DNA of 64,000 bases from JAOXRU01 sp965247735 (GCA_965247735.1 CBDFHN010000002.1:1116001-1180000), one strand, 5' to 3'; positions 1 to 9,197 are shown, counted from the stretch's first letter. The notes: a model not told the origin generated them from the letters alone. Numbers and translations are program-made.

Positions 1-633
1 GGACGTCAACTTTCTGCTTCACAACTATTAGAACGTTTTATGTTCGATAGAAAACAACAATACGATTTTGTAGAAAAACTAAGCGGTGGAGAATTAAAAA
101 GGTTATATTTATGTACTGTTTTAATCAAAAACCCAAATTTCCTTATATTAGATGAACCAACAAACGATTTAGATTTGTTAACCCTAAATGTTTTGGAACA
201 ATTTTTACTTGATTTTCCAGGTTGTTTATTAGTGGTATCTCATGATAGGTACTTTATGGATAAAATTGTGGATCATCTATTTGTTTTTAAAGGTGAAGGT
301 AAAATTGATGTTTTTCCTGGTAATTATTCCGATTATAGAAGTTATGAAGATAGTGTAGTTATTGAAAGTAGAGCTGCTACTAAAGAAAAAGGAAGTTGGA
401 AAAAAGATGAAAAATCAAAGCTTTCCTTTAATGAACAAAAAGAATTAAACAAATTGAATTCTGCAATTAAAAGTTTAGAATTTGATAAATTAGAATTGGA
501 AAAATCTTTTTTAGACGAATCATTAACTGTTGAAGAAATAAATAATCAATCTCAAAAATTAAAAGAACTCGAAACGCTCTTAGACCACAAAACAGAACGC
601 TGGTTTGACCTTTCTGCTAAGCTAGAAAGCTAA
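1..633 (+). CDS. ABC-F family ATP-binding protein, Uup-like (C-terminal part)
   Basis: The reading frame is open from the first base, so the gene begins before the window. What remains is the second ATPase domain. It shows the ABC signature LSGGE near base 80, the Walker B LILDEPTND near base 140 and the switch histidine in SHDR near base 238. After this come the GEGKI...YSDYR segment and a Lys/Glu-rich coiled-coil tail, as in Uup-type ABC-F proteins. These are soluble ATPases without membrane domains that act on the ribosome or on nucleic acid. The family is clear; assignment to Uup rather than another ABC-F group rests on the C-terminal extension. The ATG at base 40 is internal, not the start. 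Confidence 0.9.
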   Translation, partial: GRQLSASQLLERFMFDRKQQYDFVEKLSGGELKRLYLCTVLIKNPNFLILDEPTNDLDLLTLNVLEQFLLDFPGCLLVVSHDRYFMDKIVDHLFVFKGEGKIDVFPGNYSDYRSYEDSVVIESRAATKEKGSWKKDEKSKLSFNEQKELNKLNSAIKSLEFDKLELEKSFLDESLTVEEINNQSQKLKELETLLDHKTERWFDLSAKLES

Positions 634-673
634 ACTACAGACTAGAAGAATTAAGAAAGCGTAAAAAATTACA

Positions 674-1177
674 ATGAAAAAAATATTTAGTTACATTCAT
701 TTCCTTTTTAAATCTAAAACTAAACACGGTGTACATTCGCCATTTATTTATGATTTTATCACCAAAGGATTAACACAAAAAAGTGAGGTATCTTCATCAA
801 AATCCGATGAGATATTTTACAAAACCGTTTCCTATTTTGATCCAAAAAATGTTCGGGTATTTGATGAAGATGATGAACTAAAAAATGTGCTTACAGAGTT
901 TTTTTTAGATCTAAAACATGGAAATAATAGTGTTGAACTGTTTTTTTTCAACAAAAACTTAGCAAATAATGAATTTGAACGGTACTTGCTTTCCAATCTA
1001 TTTCACAACAATAGTATTGTAATCATCAAAGATATTAGAGCTTCAAAAACAATACGGAAAATGTGGACTTCGTTATTAGATGATCCGAGAATTACTGTTA
1101 CCTTAGATTTGTATCATACCGGAATGTTATTTTTTAGAGATGGACAAGTCAAAGAAAATTTTACTATTAGGGCGTAA
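674..1177 (+). CDS. shortened SAM-methyltransferase-like protein
   Basis: A 167-residue protein. Its N-terminus (KHGVHSPFIYDF) and C-terminus (an IIKDIRASK...MW stretch, then VTLDLYHTGMLFFR) match the two ends of a Bacteroidetes family of class I methyltransferase-like proteins that I recall as about 230 residues long. The middle segment, where the glycine-rich SAM-binding loop should lie, is shortened, and no GxGxG-like motif is visible. It is therefore probably inactive as a methyltransferase or has another role. It starts 41 bases after the ABC-F gene and may be co-transcribed with it. The open frame is intact, so this is a diverged gene rather than an obvious pseudogene. The family call is from memory of the sequence pattern. 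Confidence 0.6.
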   Translation: MKKIFSYIHFLFKSKTKHGVHSPFIYDFITKGLTQKSEVSSSKSDEIFYKTVSYFDPKNVRVFDEDDELKNVLTEFFLDLKHGNNSVELFFFNKNLANNEFERYLLSNLFHNNSIVIIKDIRASKTIRKMWTSLLDDPRITVTLDLYHTGMLFFRDGQVKENFTIRA

Positions 1178-1240
1178 ATACTTATCTTATAAAATGGTAA
1201 GCTTATAAACATCAATTGATCATAACAAACAAAAAATAAG

Positions 1241-1408
1241 ATGGACGCAAAAACAATATGGTGGATTATAGCAATTGCAGTTTTGTTTATTCTTGTAATT
1301 TCTAATAACAAAAAAAATGTCAACAAGCTACGTAATAGAAAATCCAGGCATTTTAAAGACAATTATTTAGAAAAGAAAAAGGAAAACGAAAAAAAAGACA
1401 AATCATAA
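1241..1408 (+). CDS. small single-pass membrane protein, 55 aa
   Basis: A short ORF that begins MDAKTIWWIIAIAVLFILVI, giving one membrane span at residues about 6-21. A strongly basic cytoplasmic tail follows (NNKKNVNKLRNRK, then KKKENEKKDK). This inside-positive layout and the clean ATG argue that it is real, and that the longer minus-strand frame across it (1114-1362) is a shadow. Function unknown. It lies 63 bases after the methyltransferase-like gene, on the same strand. Confidence 0.55.
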   Translation: MDAKTIWWIIAIAVLFILVISNNKKNVNKLRNRKSRHFKDNYLEKKKENEKKDKS

Positions 1409-1480
1409 AATAAACGTGTTAAAACCTTTCTTACCATAAAAGATTGGCTAGTAACAACGGAATATATTTGATTTAAAAAA

Positions 1481-1680
1481 AGACACATGAAACATCCATT
1501 AACAAAGAATTCTATACCCAAGGAAATGACTAATTAAGGATGTACCATGTGACCGATTTAATAAAAATAGATATAGACACATGAAACATCCATTAACAAA
1601 GAATTCTATACCCAAGGAAATGACTAATTAAGGATGTACCATGTGACCGATTTAATAAAAACAGATATAGACACATGAAA
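1481..1680 (+). repeat. tandem repeat of a 94-bp start-codon-anchored mini-ORF unit (two copies)
   Basis: Two near-identical 94-bp units (1481-1574 and 1575-1668) are followed by the first 12 bases of a third (AGACACATGAAA), which contains the start codon of the adenosyltransferase gene. Each unit carries ATGAAACAT... (mini-ORF a, 16 codons, e.g. 1487-1537), then, two bases after its TAA, mini-ORF b (ATG at 1540 and 1634, 14 codons, e.g. MYHVTDLIKTDIDT). The TGA of mini-ORF b overlaps the next ATG as ATGA. The copies differ at one or two bases, so the duplication is recent or homogenised. A related array is at 54526-55013. Confidence 0.9.
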
Positions 1681-2250
1681 GTATACACAAAGACTGGAGA
1701 CAAAGGCAAAACCGCTTTATTTGGAGGTACTCGTGTCTCTAAAAGCACTCTTAGAATTGATGCCTATGGTACAGTAGACGAGCTAAACTCTTGGATTGGG
1801 CTACTTAGAGATCAACCAATTGAAAACGCCTCTAAAGAGGTTCTTATGCAAATTCAGGATCATTTATTTACACTTGGTGCTGTTTTGGCTACTGCTCCAG
1901 ACAAAGAATTACTGAAAAATGGTAAAAACAGATTAAACATTCCTAGAGTAAATGATGATAGTATTTTGTTTTTAGAACAGGAGATTGATACAATGGAGAC
2001 CAATTTAACACCTATGACTCATTTTATTTTACCAGGAGGAAACCAAAGTGTGTCATTCTGTCACATCACAAGAACAGTGTGTAGAAGAGCAGAACGACTA
2101 GCTACTGAACTCTTTGAAAACGAACCTTTTGACGACAGTATTTTGGGCTATTTAAATCGCTTATCTGATTACTTATTTGTGTTGGCACGGAAATTGTCCA
2201 AAGAATTAAATGCAGAAGAAATTAAATGGATTCCTAAAAAGACCCAATAA
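1675..2250 (+). CDS. cob(I)yrinic acid a,c-diamide / cob(I)alamin adenosyltransferase (PduO type)
   Basis: Transfers the 5'-deoxyadenosyl group of ATP to reduced corrinoid to make the coenzyme form of vitamin B12. The 191-residue length and motifs fit the PduO-type family: N-terminal YTKTGDKGKTALFGG (ATP-binding loop, residues 4-18), DAYGTVDELNSWIG at about 29-42, and the C-terminal TRTVCRRAERLA and YLNRLSDYLFVLAR helices. The start is ATGAAAGTATAC, the last ATG of the preceding tandem repeat. The 14-codon mini-ORF upstream ends in a TGA overlapping this ATG, so translational coupling is possible. The gene stands alone before an apparent promoter for the next small gene. Confidence 0.93.
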   Translation: MKVYTKTGDKGKTALFGGTRVSKSTLRIDAYGTVDELNSWIGLLRDQPIENASKEVLMQIQDHLFTLGAVLATAPDKELLKNGKNRLNIPRVNDDSILFLEQEIDTMETNLTPMTHFILPGGNQSVSFCHITRTVCRRAERLATELFENEPFDDSILGYLNRLSDYLFVLARKLSKELNAEEIKWIPKKTQ

Positions 2251-2303
2251 ACTGCAAAAAAAAACGTTCATTTAAATATTAGAACAAATTATTGCAAAAA
2301 AAC

Positions 2304-2333
2304 TTGGTTTTTTAGTTTAAAAAATTATTTTTG
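2304..2333 (+). promoter_or_regulatory. Bacteroidetes-type promoter for the DUF2795 gene
   Basis: A TTG at 2304-2306 and the -7 box TATTTTTG at 2326-2333 are separated by 19 bases. This matches the Bacteroidetes primary-sigma consensus (TTTG-N19-TAnnTTTG). The expected transcription start is near 2340, about 20 bases before the ATG at 2362. Confidence 0.65.
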
Positions 2334-2361
2334 CAGGATATTAAAAAAACAATATAGAATT

Positions 2362-2586
2362 ATGTATTGGACATTAGAATTAGCATCGTATTTAAGTGAT
2401 GCACCTTGGCCTGCTACGAAAGATGAATTAATAGATTACTCTATTAGAACCGGAGCCCCATTAGAAGTTGTTGAAAACTTACAATCAATGGAAGAAGAAG
2501 GCGGTGAAATTTATGAATCTATCGACGAGATATGGCCAGATTACCCTACAGAGGAAGACTACCTCTGGAATGAAGATGAATATTAA
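2362..2586 (+). CDS. DUF2795 domain-containing small acidic protein
   Basis: A 74-residue protein, MYWTLELASYLSDAPWPATK..., whose helix-rich core (LASYL, then PATKDELIDYSIRTGAPLEV) resembles the DUF2795 family. It ends in a very acidic tail rich in Asp, Glu, Tyr and Trp (IWPDYPTEEDYLWNEDEY). In flavobacteria a protein of this type commonly precedes secA, as here. Function unknown. It has its own good promoter and is followed by a terminator, so it is probably a single transcription unit. Confidence 0.85.
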   Translation: MYWTLELASYLSDAPWPATKDELIDYSIRTGAPLEVVENLQSMEEEGGEIYESIDEIWPDYPTEEDYLWNEDEY

Positions 2587-2610
2587 TAAAATTTAACAGC
2601 ATTAATACAA

Positions 2611-2637
2611 AAAAGTCTCTTAGGAGGCTTTTTTTTT
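2611..2637 (+). terminator. rho-independent terminator after the DUF2795 gene
   Basis: The stem AAAAGTCTC (2611-2619) pairs with GAGGCTTTT (2624-2632, one G-T pair) around a TTAG loop. It runs into an uninterrupted T tract. Confidence 0.75.
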
Positions 2638-2667
2638 GCTTAATTTTGAACAAAACAATAACTACTC

Positions 2668-5600
2668 ATGAGTTTTTTAAATTCAGTACTAAAAGTCTTT
2701 GTTGGAGATAAATCCAAAAAAGATGTTAAAGAAATACAACCACTCGTAAATGCTATAAGAGCATTTGAAGATTCGCTTAGCGGATTATCACATGACGAAT
2801 TAAGAGCAAAGACTACTGCTTTTAAAAAACAAATAAGTGATGCATTAGCTTCTGGAAACGAAAAGATAAAGGAGCTGACCAATGAAGTAGAAAACTCTAC
2901 TGATATTGATAGAAATGAAACTATCTATACCGAAATTGATAAAATAAAAGAAGAAGCTTATAAAATATCTGAACAAGTATTAGAAGATATTTTACCTGAA
3001 GCCTTTGCTGTAGTTAAAGAAACTGCCAAAAGATTTACCAACAACGAAACCCTAGAAGTTACTGCTACTACTTTTGATAGAGAACTATCTGGAGAGTCAA
3101 CCCACATTAATCTGGATGGCGATAAAGCCATCTGGAACAACTCTTGGGATGCCGCTGGTATAGAAGTTACTTGGGACATGATACATTACGATGTGCAACT
3201 TATTGGAGGTGTAACACTACACCAAGGTAAAATTTCGGAAATGCATACAGGAGAAGGTAAAACATTGGTTGCTACTTTACCTATGTACCTAAATGCACTT
3301 ACTGGTAATGGCGTACACTTAGTAACGGTTAATGACTATCTAGCAAAGAGAGATAGCGCATGGATGGCGCCTATTTTTCAGTTTCATGGATTATCTGTAG
3401 ACTGTATAGACAAGCACCAACCTAATTCTGAAGGAAGAAGAAAGGCGTATAATGCAGATATTACTTATGGTACTAATAACGAATTTGGTTTTGACTACCT
3501 TAGAGACAACATGTCTAATTCTCCAGATGACTTAGTTCAAAAACCACATAATTATGCTATTGTTGATGAAGTAGATTCGGTACTAGTAGATGATGCGAGA
3601 ACACCACTTATTATATCTGGACCTGTCCCACAAGGAGATCAACATGAGTTTACAGAATTAAAACCTAAAGTAGCTGAAATTGTTCAAATACAAAGAAAAT
3701 ACCTTACTGGAGTTTTAGCCGAAGCAAAAAAACTAATTGCTTCTGGAGACACCAAAGAAGGAGGATTACAACTACTTAGAGTTTTTCGTGGATTGCCACG
3801 TAACAAAGCTTTAATTAAATATTTAAGTGAAGAAGGTGTAAAACAATTGCTTCAAAAGACAGAAGGACAATACATGCAAGACAACAATAGGGAAATGCCT
3901 AAGGTTGATGAAGCACTATTGTTTGTAATTGACGAAAAAAACAATCAAATAGAACTTACCGATAAAGGTATTGAACATATTTCAGGAGAACAAGATTCAG
4001 AATTTTTTGTGATGCCAGATATTGGAATGGAAATTTCACAAATAGAAAACCAAAATCTAGAAATTGAAAAGGAAGCCGAATTAAAGGAAAGCCTATTCAA
4101 AGAATTTGGAATAAAAAGTGAACGTATCCATACCATGACCCAATTGCTAAAAGCCTATACTCTATTCGAAAAAGATGTGGAGTATGTAGTAATGGAAAAT
4201 AAGGTAATGATTGTTGATGAAGGATCTGGACGTATTATGGATGGGCGTCGATATTCAGATGGACTACACCAAGCTATTGAAGCCAAAGAAAATGTAAAAA
4301 TTGAAGCTGCAACCCAAACTTTTGCAACGGTAACACTTCAAAACTACTTTAGAATGTATAACAAGCTTTCTGGAATGACAGGTACTGCCATTACCGAAGC
4401 TGGAGAATTCTGGGAAATCTACAAATTAGATGTTATAGAAATACCTACCAATAGGCCTATTGCTAGAGATGACCGTCAAGATTTAATCTATAAAACAAAA
4501 CGTGAAAAATACAATGCTGTAATTGATGAAGTAACAGCACTTTCTAAAGCTGGAAGACCTGTACTAATTGGTACTACTTCTGTAGAAATTTCGGAACTGC
4601 TTAGTAGAATGCTAGCAATTAGAAAAATACACCACAATGTATTGAATGCCAAACTTCATAAAAGTGAAGCAGATATTGTACTAGAAGCTGGTAAATCTGG
4701 AGTGGTAACCATAGCGACCAACATGGCAGGTAGGGGAACCGATATTAAACTTACAGATGAAGTTAAAGAAGCTGGTGGATTGGCAATTATAGGTACCGAA
4801 AGACATGATTCTAGACGTGTAGACCGTCAGTTAAGAGGTAGATCTGGACGTCAAGGAGATGATGGGAGCTCTCAATTTTATGTTTCTTTAGAAGATAATT
4901 TAATGCGTTTGTTTGGTTCTGAAAAAGTTGCCAAATTAATGGATAGAATGGGACTTGAAGAAGGTGAAGTAATTCAGCATTCTATGATGACCAAATCTAT
5001 AGAACGTGCGCAGAAAAAAGTAGAAGAAAACAACTTTGGTGTTCGTAAGCGTTTGTTAGAATACGATGATGTTATGAATGCACAACGTGAAGTAATCTAT
5101 AAAAGACGTAAACACGCATTACATGGCGATCGTTTAAAGGTGGATATTGCAAATATGCTATATGACACTTGTGAAATTATTACAGAAACAAACAAAGCAG
5201 CAAACGACTATAAGAACTTTGAATTTGAGCTAATCAAGTATTTTTCGTTGAATTCTCCAATTACAGAAACAGAATTTGCTTCTTTAGTAGACCAAGAAAT
5301 CACCAGTAGACTATACAAAGCTTCTTACGATCATTATTTGGATAAAATGACTAGAAATGCAGAAACTGCAATGCCAGTCATTAGAAATGTATACGAAGAT
5401 AATTCTAGTAATTATGAGCGTATTGTAGTTCCTTTTTCTGACGGAATAAAAACACTTAATGTTGTTACCGACCTTAAAGATGCTTACGATAGTAATGGAA
5501 AGAAGCTAGTTAATGATTTCGAAAAAAATATTTCTTTAGCCATTATTGACGAAGCATGGAAAACGCATTTGCGAAAAATGGACGAGTTAAAACAATCTGT

Positions 5601-6021
5601 TCAGCTAGCAGTGCACGAGCAAAAAGATCCTTTATTAATTTATAAGTTTGAGGCTTTTGAATTATTTAAAGTCATGATTGATGAAGTTAATAAAGAAATT
5701 ATTTCGTTCTTATTTAAAGGAGAATTGCCAGTACAAGATGCTATACAAGAAGCAAGATCAGTAAGAAGACCAAAAGAAAACTTACAAACCTCTAAAGAAG
5801 ATGTGCTTAATAGCGATCAACTTGCTGCACAAAATAGAGCTGCAGGGCAAACACAACAAAGACAACAAGTTGTTGAAACCATTGTAAGAGAAAGTCCAAA
5901 AATAGGAAGAAACGACAGAGTAACTATCAAAAACATTATGTCTGGAGAAAGCAAAATTGTAAAATATAAAGTTGCAGAACCACTAATCACTAAAGGAGAA
6001 TGGGTTCTTACAGAAGAGTAG
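2668..6021 (+). CDS. secA: preprotein translocase subunit SecA
   Basis: The motor ATPase of the Sec pathway, driving unfolded preproteins through SecYEG at the inner membrane. The Walker A motif MHTGEGKT is at residues 192-199, the DEVD box at about 299-302, and the second helicase domain has NMAGRGTDI and GTERHDSRRVDRQLRGRSGRQGD. At 1117 residues it has the extended form seen in Bacteroidetes, with an insertion in the N-terminal half (about residues 330-410 region). It lacks the C-terminal CxCx8CH zinc motif and ends KGEWVLTEE. A TAATTTTG box at 2641-2648 could be a -7 element, although no clear -33 element is visible. A strong terminator follows. Confidence 0.98.
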   Translation: MSFLNSVLKVFVGDKSKKDVKEIQPLVNAIRAFEDSLSGLSHDELRAKTTAFKKQISDALASGNEKIKELTNEVENSTDIDRNETIYTEIDKIKEEAYKISEQVLEDILPEAFAVVKETAKRFTNNETLEVTATTFDRELSGESTHINLDGDKAIWNNSWDAAGIEVTWDMIHYDVQLIGGVTLHQGKISEMHTGEGKTLVATLPMYLNALTGNGVHLVTVNDYLAKRDSAWMAPIFQFHGLSVDCIDKHQPNSEGRRKAYNADITYGTNNEFGFDYLRDNMSNSPDDLVQKPHNYAIVDEVDSVLVDDARTPLIISGPVPQGDQHEFTELKPKVAEIVQIQRKYLTGVLAEAKKLIASGDTKEGGLQLLRVFRGLPRNKALIKYLSEEGVKQLLQKTEGQYMQDNNREMPKVDEALLFVIDEKNNQIELTDKGIEHISGEQDSEFFVMPDIGMEISQIENQNLEIEKEAELKESLFKEFGIKSERIHTMTQLLKAYTLFEKDVEYVVMENKVMIVDEGSGRIMDGRRYSDGLHQAIEAKENVKIEAATQTFATVTLQNYFRMYNKLSGMTGTAITEAGEFWEIYKLDVIEIPTNRPIARDDRQDLIYKTKREKYNAVIDEVTALSKAGRPVLIGTTSVEISELLSRMLAIRKIHHNVLNAKLHKSEADIVLEAGKSGVVTIATNMAGRGTDIKLTDEVKEAGGLAIIGTERHDSRRVDRQLRGRSGRQGDDGSSQFYVSLEDNLMRLFGSEKVAKLMDRMGLEEGEVIQHSMMTKSIERAQKKVEENNFGVRKRLLEYDDVMNAQREVIYKRRKHALHGDRLKVDIANMLYDTCEIITETNKAANDYKNFEFELIKYFSLNSPITETEFASLVDQEITSRLYKASYDHYLDKMTRNAETAMPVIRNVYEDNSSNYERIVVPFSDGIKTLNVVTDLKDAYDSNGKKLVNDFEKNISLAIIDEAWKTHLRKMDELKQSVQLAVHEQKDPLLIYKFEAFELFKVMIDEVNKEIISFLFKGELPVQDAIQEARSVRRPKENLQTSKEDVLNSDQLAAQNRAAGQTQQRQQVVETIVRESPKIGRNDRVTIKNIMSGESKIVKYKVAEPLITKGEWVLTEE

Positions 6022-6044
6022 TTCTTTTTCAACATACAACAATA

Positions 6045-6082
6045 AACAAAGAGGCAAGTCTATATAGATTTGCCTCTTTGTT
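6045..6082 (+). terminator. rho-independent terminator after secA
   Basis: A perfect 13-bp stem (6045-6057, AACAAAGAGGCAA, with 6070-6082) closes a 12-base loop 23 bases after the secA stop. The T tract after it is short, but the stem is long. Confidence 0.8.
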
Positions 6083-6438
6083 GTTAAATACAACTCCTTA
6101 TCCACACATAAAATAAAGCTTCAAGACGCAAATAACGCTTTTGTTATCGATTCATTTTATTTGAAAAAACAACACTTATAAAATACTTTTTAGTTGGTGA
6201 AAAACCAATGTTACAATAGTGTTACATAGAAAAATTTATTTAGACAAATTCTCCATAGCAACATAGATCCCTAGACACAAAGCTATTACAGCAAGAGTCA
6301 ACACCCCTTATATGTTAAAAAATGTTAAACCTTAATAATCTACGTAACAAGTCTTCAAAATGGTCGTCTACTAATAGAATCTAAAAGTCGACAGAGCAAC
6401 TATTCAACAATCAAAAAACAAAAAAACAATCAACTACA
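6083..6438. other. non-coding stretch upstream of the TonB-type receptor
   Basis: AT-rich, with no credible ORF. A possible promoter for the receptor gene is TTTG at 6160-6163 with TACTTTTT at 6184-6191 (spacing 20, one mismatch to the -7 consensus), which would give a 5' leader of about 240 bases. Nothing else is recognised. Confidence 0.5.
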
Positions 6439-8931
6439 ATGAAAAAAACAATCACATTATTTGCGTTATTACTCGGAGTAATCGCATTTGCAAAAACAGA
6501 ACCCACACCCAATTCAGATGCAAAAGTAGGTACTGTAAAAGGTAAAGTAATTGACCAAACAATAAAACAAGCTATCCCTTATGCATCTATTGTTATAAAA
6601 TCTGCTACCGATAACAGCACAGTTACTGGTGGTATTACAAATGATGATGGGAAATTTGAAATTAAAAAAGTTCCTTACGGAACCTACACTTTTGAAATAC
6701 AATATATAGGATATAAAACCTATAGCAAAAAAATCACCATTTCAAAAGCCAATAAAACTATTGATGTTGGTACTATTGCAATTCAAGAAGATGCAGAACA
6801 ATTAGACGGTGTTGAAGTAGTTGCTGAGCGTACTACTATAGAACAAAAAGTAGATAGAAAAGTTATTAATGTTGGTAAAGATCTTGTTACTAGTGGTGCT
6901 ACAGCTTCTGATATTATGGTAAATCTTCCATCTGTAAATGTTGACCAGCAAACGGGAGACATCAGTATGAGAGGAAATCAAAATGTAAGAGTTATGGTAG
7001 ACGGAAAATTATCTAATGTTCCTACTGCTCAATTATTAAAACAAATCCCTTCATCTGCTATAAAATCAATTGAACTTATCACTAATCCATCTGCAAAATA
7101 CAATCCAGAAGGAATGAGTGGGATCATCAATATTATCTTACATAAAAACACAATGGTAGGTTTTAATGGAAGTATCAATATGGGGTTTAGACACGAAAGC
7201 AAGCCTAAATTTAATAGTGGTATCAACTTAAACTACAGAAACGGTATATTTAACCTTTACGGAAACTATAGTAATAATATAGGTAAAAATGATAATGCTG
7301 GTGAAGTGTTTACAAATGATGCTACTACTAATATTAGTAACGATCAGCACTTCAAGTTCCTTAACAACAACAAAAACCACTTATTCAAAGTTGGAGTTGA
7401 CCTTTATTTAAATGAAAAAAATACACTTTCTGTATTTACCAATCAAAATCTTTCGGACAGTAAATTTTTTGGTAACACTAGAGTTTTCTTTAATAATGAT
7501 GCATCGTTAAATCAAGTTCAAGATTTTACCACCATTGGAGACAACCTGTCATCACAATATAATATGAATTACAAATTGGACTTTGCAAAAGAAGGACACA
7601 ATATAGAAATAGAAGCAGATTACAATACTTTTGGAGAAGAAAATCAAGATCGTTTTTTCTATAGTGGATATAGCCCAAGAGCAAATTCTATAGATGATAT
7701 AGAAAAGGATAGAACTAGCTTTACAGGTAACATAGATTATGTAAATCCATTAGGAGAAAAGGCTAAATTAGAACTTGGAGCAGAAATAAGATTATTTGAA
7801 TCTGACGAAAAGTACCAGTCTACAGGTACTTCACTAACGGCTAATGAAGGATATATTCCTACCCCTAATACCGATTTCTTATACGAAAGAAACATCTATT
7901 CTGCATATGCTACTTTCAGTAAAAAATATGAAAAATGGACATACCAAATAGGTGTTAGAGCAGAAAACGTTGAAGTAGATGCTACTGCAGTAGAAACCAG
8001 AACAGACAACAATGTAGCAACAACTACACCTTTTGAAAACGACTATATTGAGTTTTACCCTTCTGCTTTCTTTACCTATACGCCATCTGAGAAAAATTCT
8101 TACCAGCTTAGTTATAGTAGAAGAATAGACAGACCAGGACTGGGACAAGTTAATCCTATTAGAGAATGGAGTACACCACTTATCTCTTCTATTGGTAATA
8201 TTAATCTACAACCGCAGTTTACAAACTCTCTTGAAGCCAACTACACTAGACAGTTTGAAGGCGGAAGTATTACTGGAGGTGTATTCTATAGATTGATAAA
8301 CGATGAAATTAACAGAGCTTTATTTGTAGATAAAACAGACTTTAATAAAAATATCTTAACACACGATAACTTTGATGACACCACTGCTTATGGGGTTGAG
8401 GTTTCTGGACGTGCAAGACCTACAAAGTTTTGGAACTTTAATGCTAGTTTCGATCTTTTCTCTCAAACACAATCAGGAAGAGCAGAAACACTTACAAAGC
8501 CAGTTGATGTTGCTACTGTAGATGACATTGTTTTAGAAACTGGAGAGGCTAACGTAGTAAGTTATAACTTTAGAATGTTCAACAACTTTAAAATTAATAA
8601 AAAACTAAGTTTATCAGCATTTGCTTTTTACAGAGGACCAAACGAAGGGTTACAATTTAACCCAAAAGCAATGTATTTTGTAAACCTTGGAGCAAGACTA
8701 AATTTTGCTAAAGGTAAAGGTACTTTTAGTGTTAATTACAACGATGTCTTTAATACAATGAAATTTGCCTTTGAAGCTACAAGACCATCTGTTAGAGAAG
8801 GAGAATTTAGATGGGAAAGCAATACAATCTCAGCTAATGTTTCGTATAGATTTGGTGGTGGAAAATACAGAGCTAAATCTCGTAAAAACAGAGATAAAAA
8901 CGAAAAACAAGGTGGTGGTGGTTTCTTGTAA
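6439..8931 (+). CDS. outer membrane beta-barrel / TonB-dependent receptor-like protein
   Basis: An 830-residue outer membrane protein. A signal peptide (MKKTITLFALLLGVIAFA) is followed by a carboxypeptidase-regulatory-like beta-sandwich at about 33-110 (VKGKVIDQTIKQAIPYASI), a plug domain at about 130-235 (LVTSGATASDIMVNLPSV, IELITNPSAKYNPEGMSGII) and a large barrel of the outer membrane beta-barrel family 3 type. The glycine-rich basic tail ending GGGGFL after the last strand is usual in this family. No SusD partner is adjacent, so the substrate cannot be inferred. The gene is alone, with a terminator downstream. Confidence 0.92.
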   Translation: MKKTITLFALLLGVIAFAKTEPTPNSDAKVGTVKGKVIDQTIKQAIPYASIVIKSATDNSTVTGGITNDDGKFEIKKVPYGTYTFEIQYIGYKTYSKKITISKANKTIDVGTIAIQEDAEQLDGVEVVAERTTIEQKVDRKVINVGKDLVTSGATASDIMVNLPSVNVDQQTGDISMRGNQNVRVMVDGKLSNVPTAQLLKQIPSSAIKSIELITNPSAKYNPEGMSGIINIILHKNTMVGFNGSINMGFRHESKPKFNSGINLNYRNGIFNLYGNYSNNIGKNDNAGEVFTNDATTNISNDQHFKFLNNNKNHLFKVGVDLYLNEKNTLSVFTNQNLSDSKFFGNTRVFFNNDASLNQVQDFTTIGDNLSSQYNMNYKLDFAKEGHNIEIEADYNTFGEENQDRFFYSGYSPRANSIDDIEKDRTSFTGNIDYVNPLGEKAKLELGAEIRLFESDEKYQSTGTSLTANEGYIPTPNTDFLYERNIYSAYATFSKKYEKWTYQIGVRAENVEVDATAVETRTDNNVATTTPFENDYIEFYPSAFFTYTPSEKNSYQLSYSRRIDRPGLGQVNPIREWSTPLISSIGNINLQPQFTNSLEANYTRQFEGGSITGGVFYRLINDEINRALFVDKTDFNKNILTHDNFDDTTAYGVEVSGRARPTKFWNFNASFDLFSQTQSGRAETLTKPVDVATVDDIVLETGEANVVSYNFRMFNNFKINKKLSLSAFAFYRGPNEGLQFNPKAMYFVNLGARLNFAKGKGTFSVNYNDVFNTMKFAFEATRPSVREGEFRWESNTISANVSYRFGGGKYRAKSRKNRDKNEKQGGGGFL

Positions 8932-9022
8932 GCCAACAATATCACTAGATAATAATATTAATAATTCTGCATTTTTTCTTTTATAGTTGATGGTTAGTGT
9001 TAAACTGCAGATTATTAATAAA

Positions 9023-9050
9023 AAAACCCGAAGTTTAGGCTTCGGGTTTT
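9023..9050 (+). terminator. rho-independent terminator after the outer membrane receptor
   Basis: The stem AAAACCCGAAG (9023-9033) pairs perfectly with CTTCGGGTTTT (9040-9050) around a 6-base loop. A and T flanks on both sides would allow use from either strand. Confidence 0.85.
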
Positions 9051-9134
9051 TACGTTTTAAGCGCTAATGTAATAAGCAAGAACAAATTCTATCCATAAAG
9101 AAAAGATTCAATTACCTGATCTCCATATTAATTT

Positions 9135-9197
9135 GGGCGTGCCCCTTCGGGTCAGGCTATCCGCGCTACACGGTAGCTTGCTCCTATCCCTCACGCA
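9135..9197. repeat. GC-rich structured intergenic element (GGGCGTGCCC ... TCACGC type)
   Basis: About 63 bases much richer in G and C than the surroundings. The ends are complementary (GCGTG at 9137-9141, CACGC at 9192-9196). Inside are a CCC/GGG hairpin with a CTTC loop at about 9142-9150 and a GCTA-CACGG-TAGC hairpin. The order GGGCGTGCCCC, TCGGGT, GGCTATCCGC, TATCCCTCACGC resembles a dispersed element I recall from many flavobacterial genomes. It could be a mobile repeat or a structured RNA. No ORF covers it. Confidence 0.6.

Noticed and set aside
1114..1362. 82-codon minus-strand ORF
   Set aside because: It overlaps the small plus-strand membrane protein at 1241-1408, which has a clear span and basic tail; the minus frame is a shadow.
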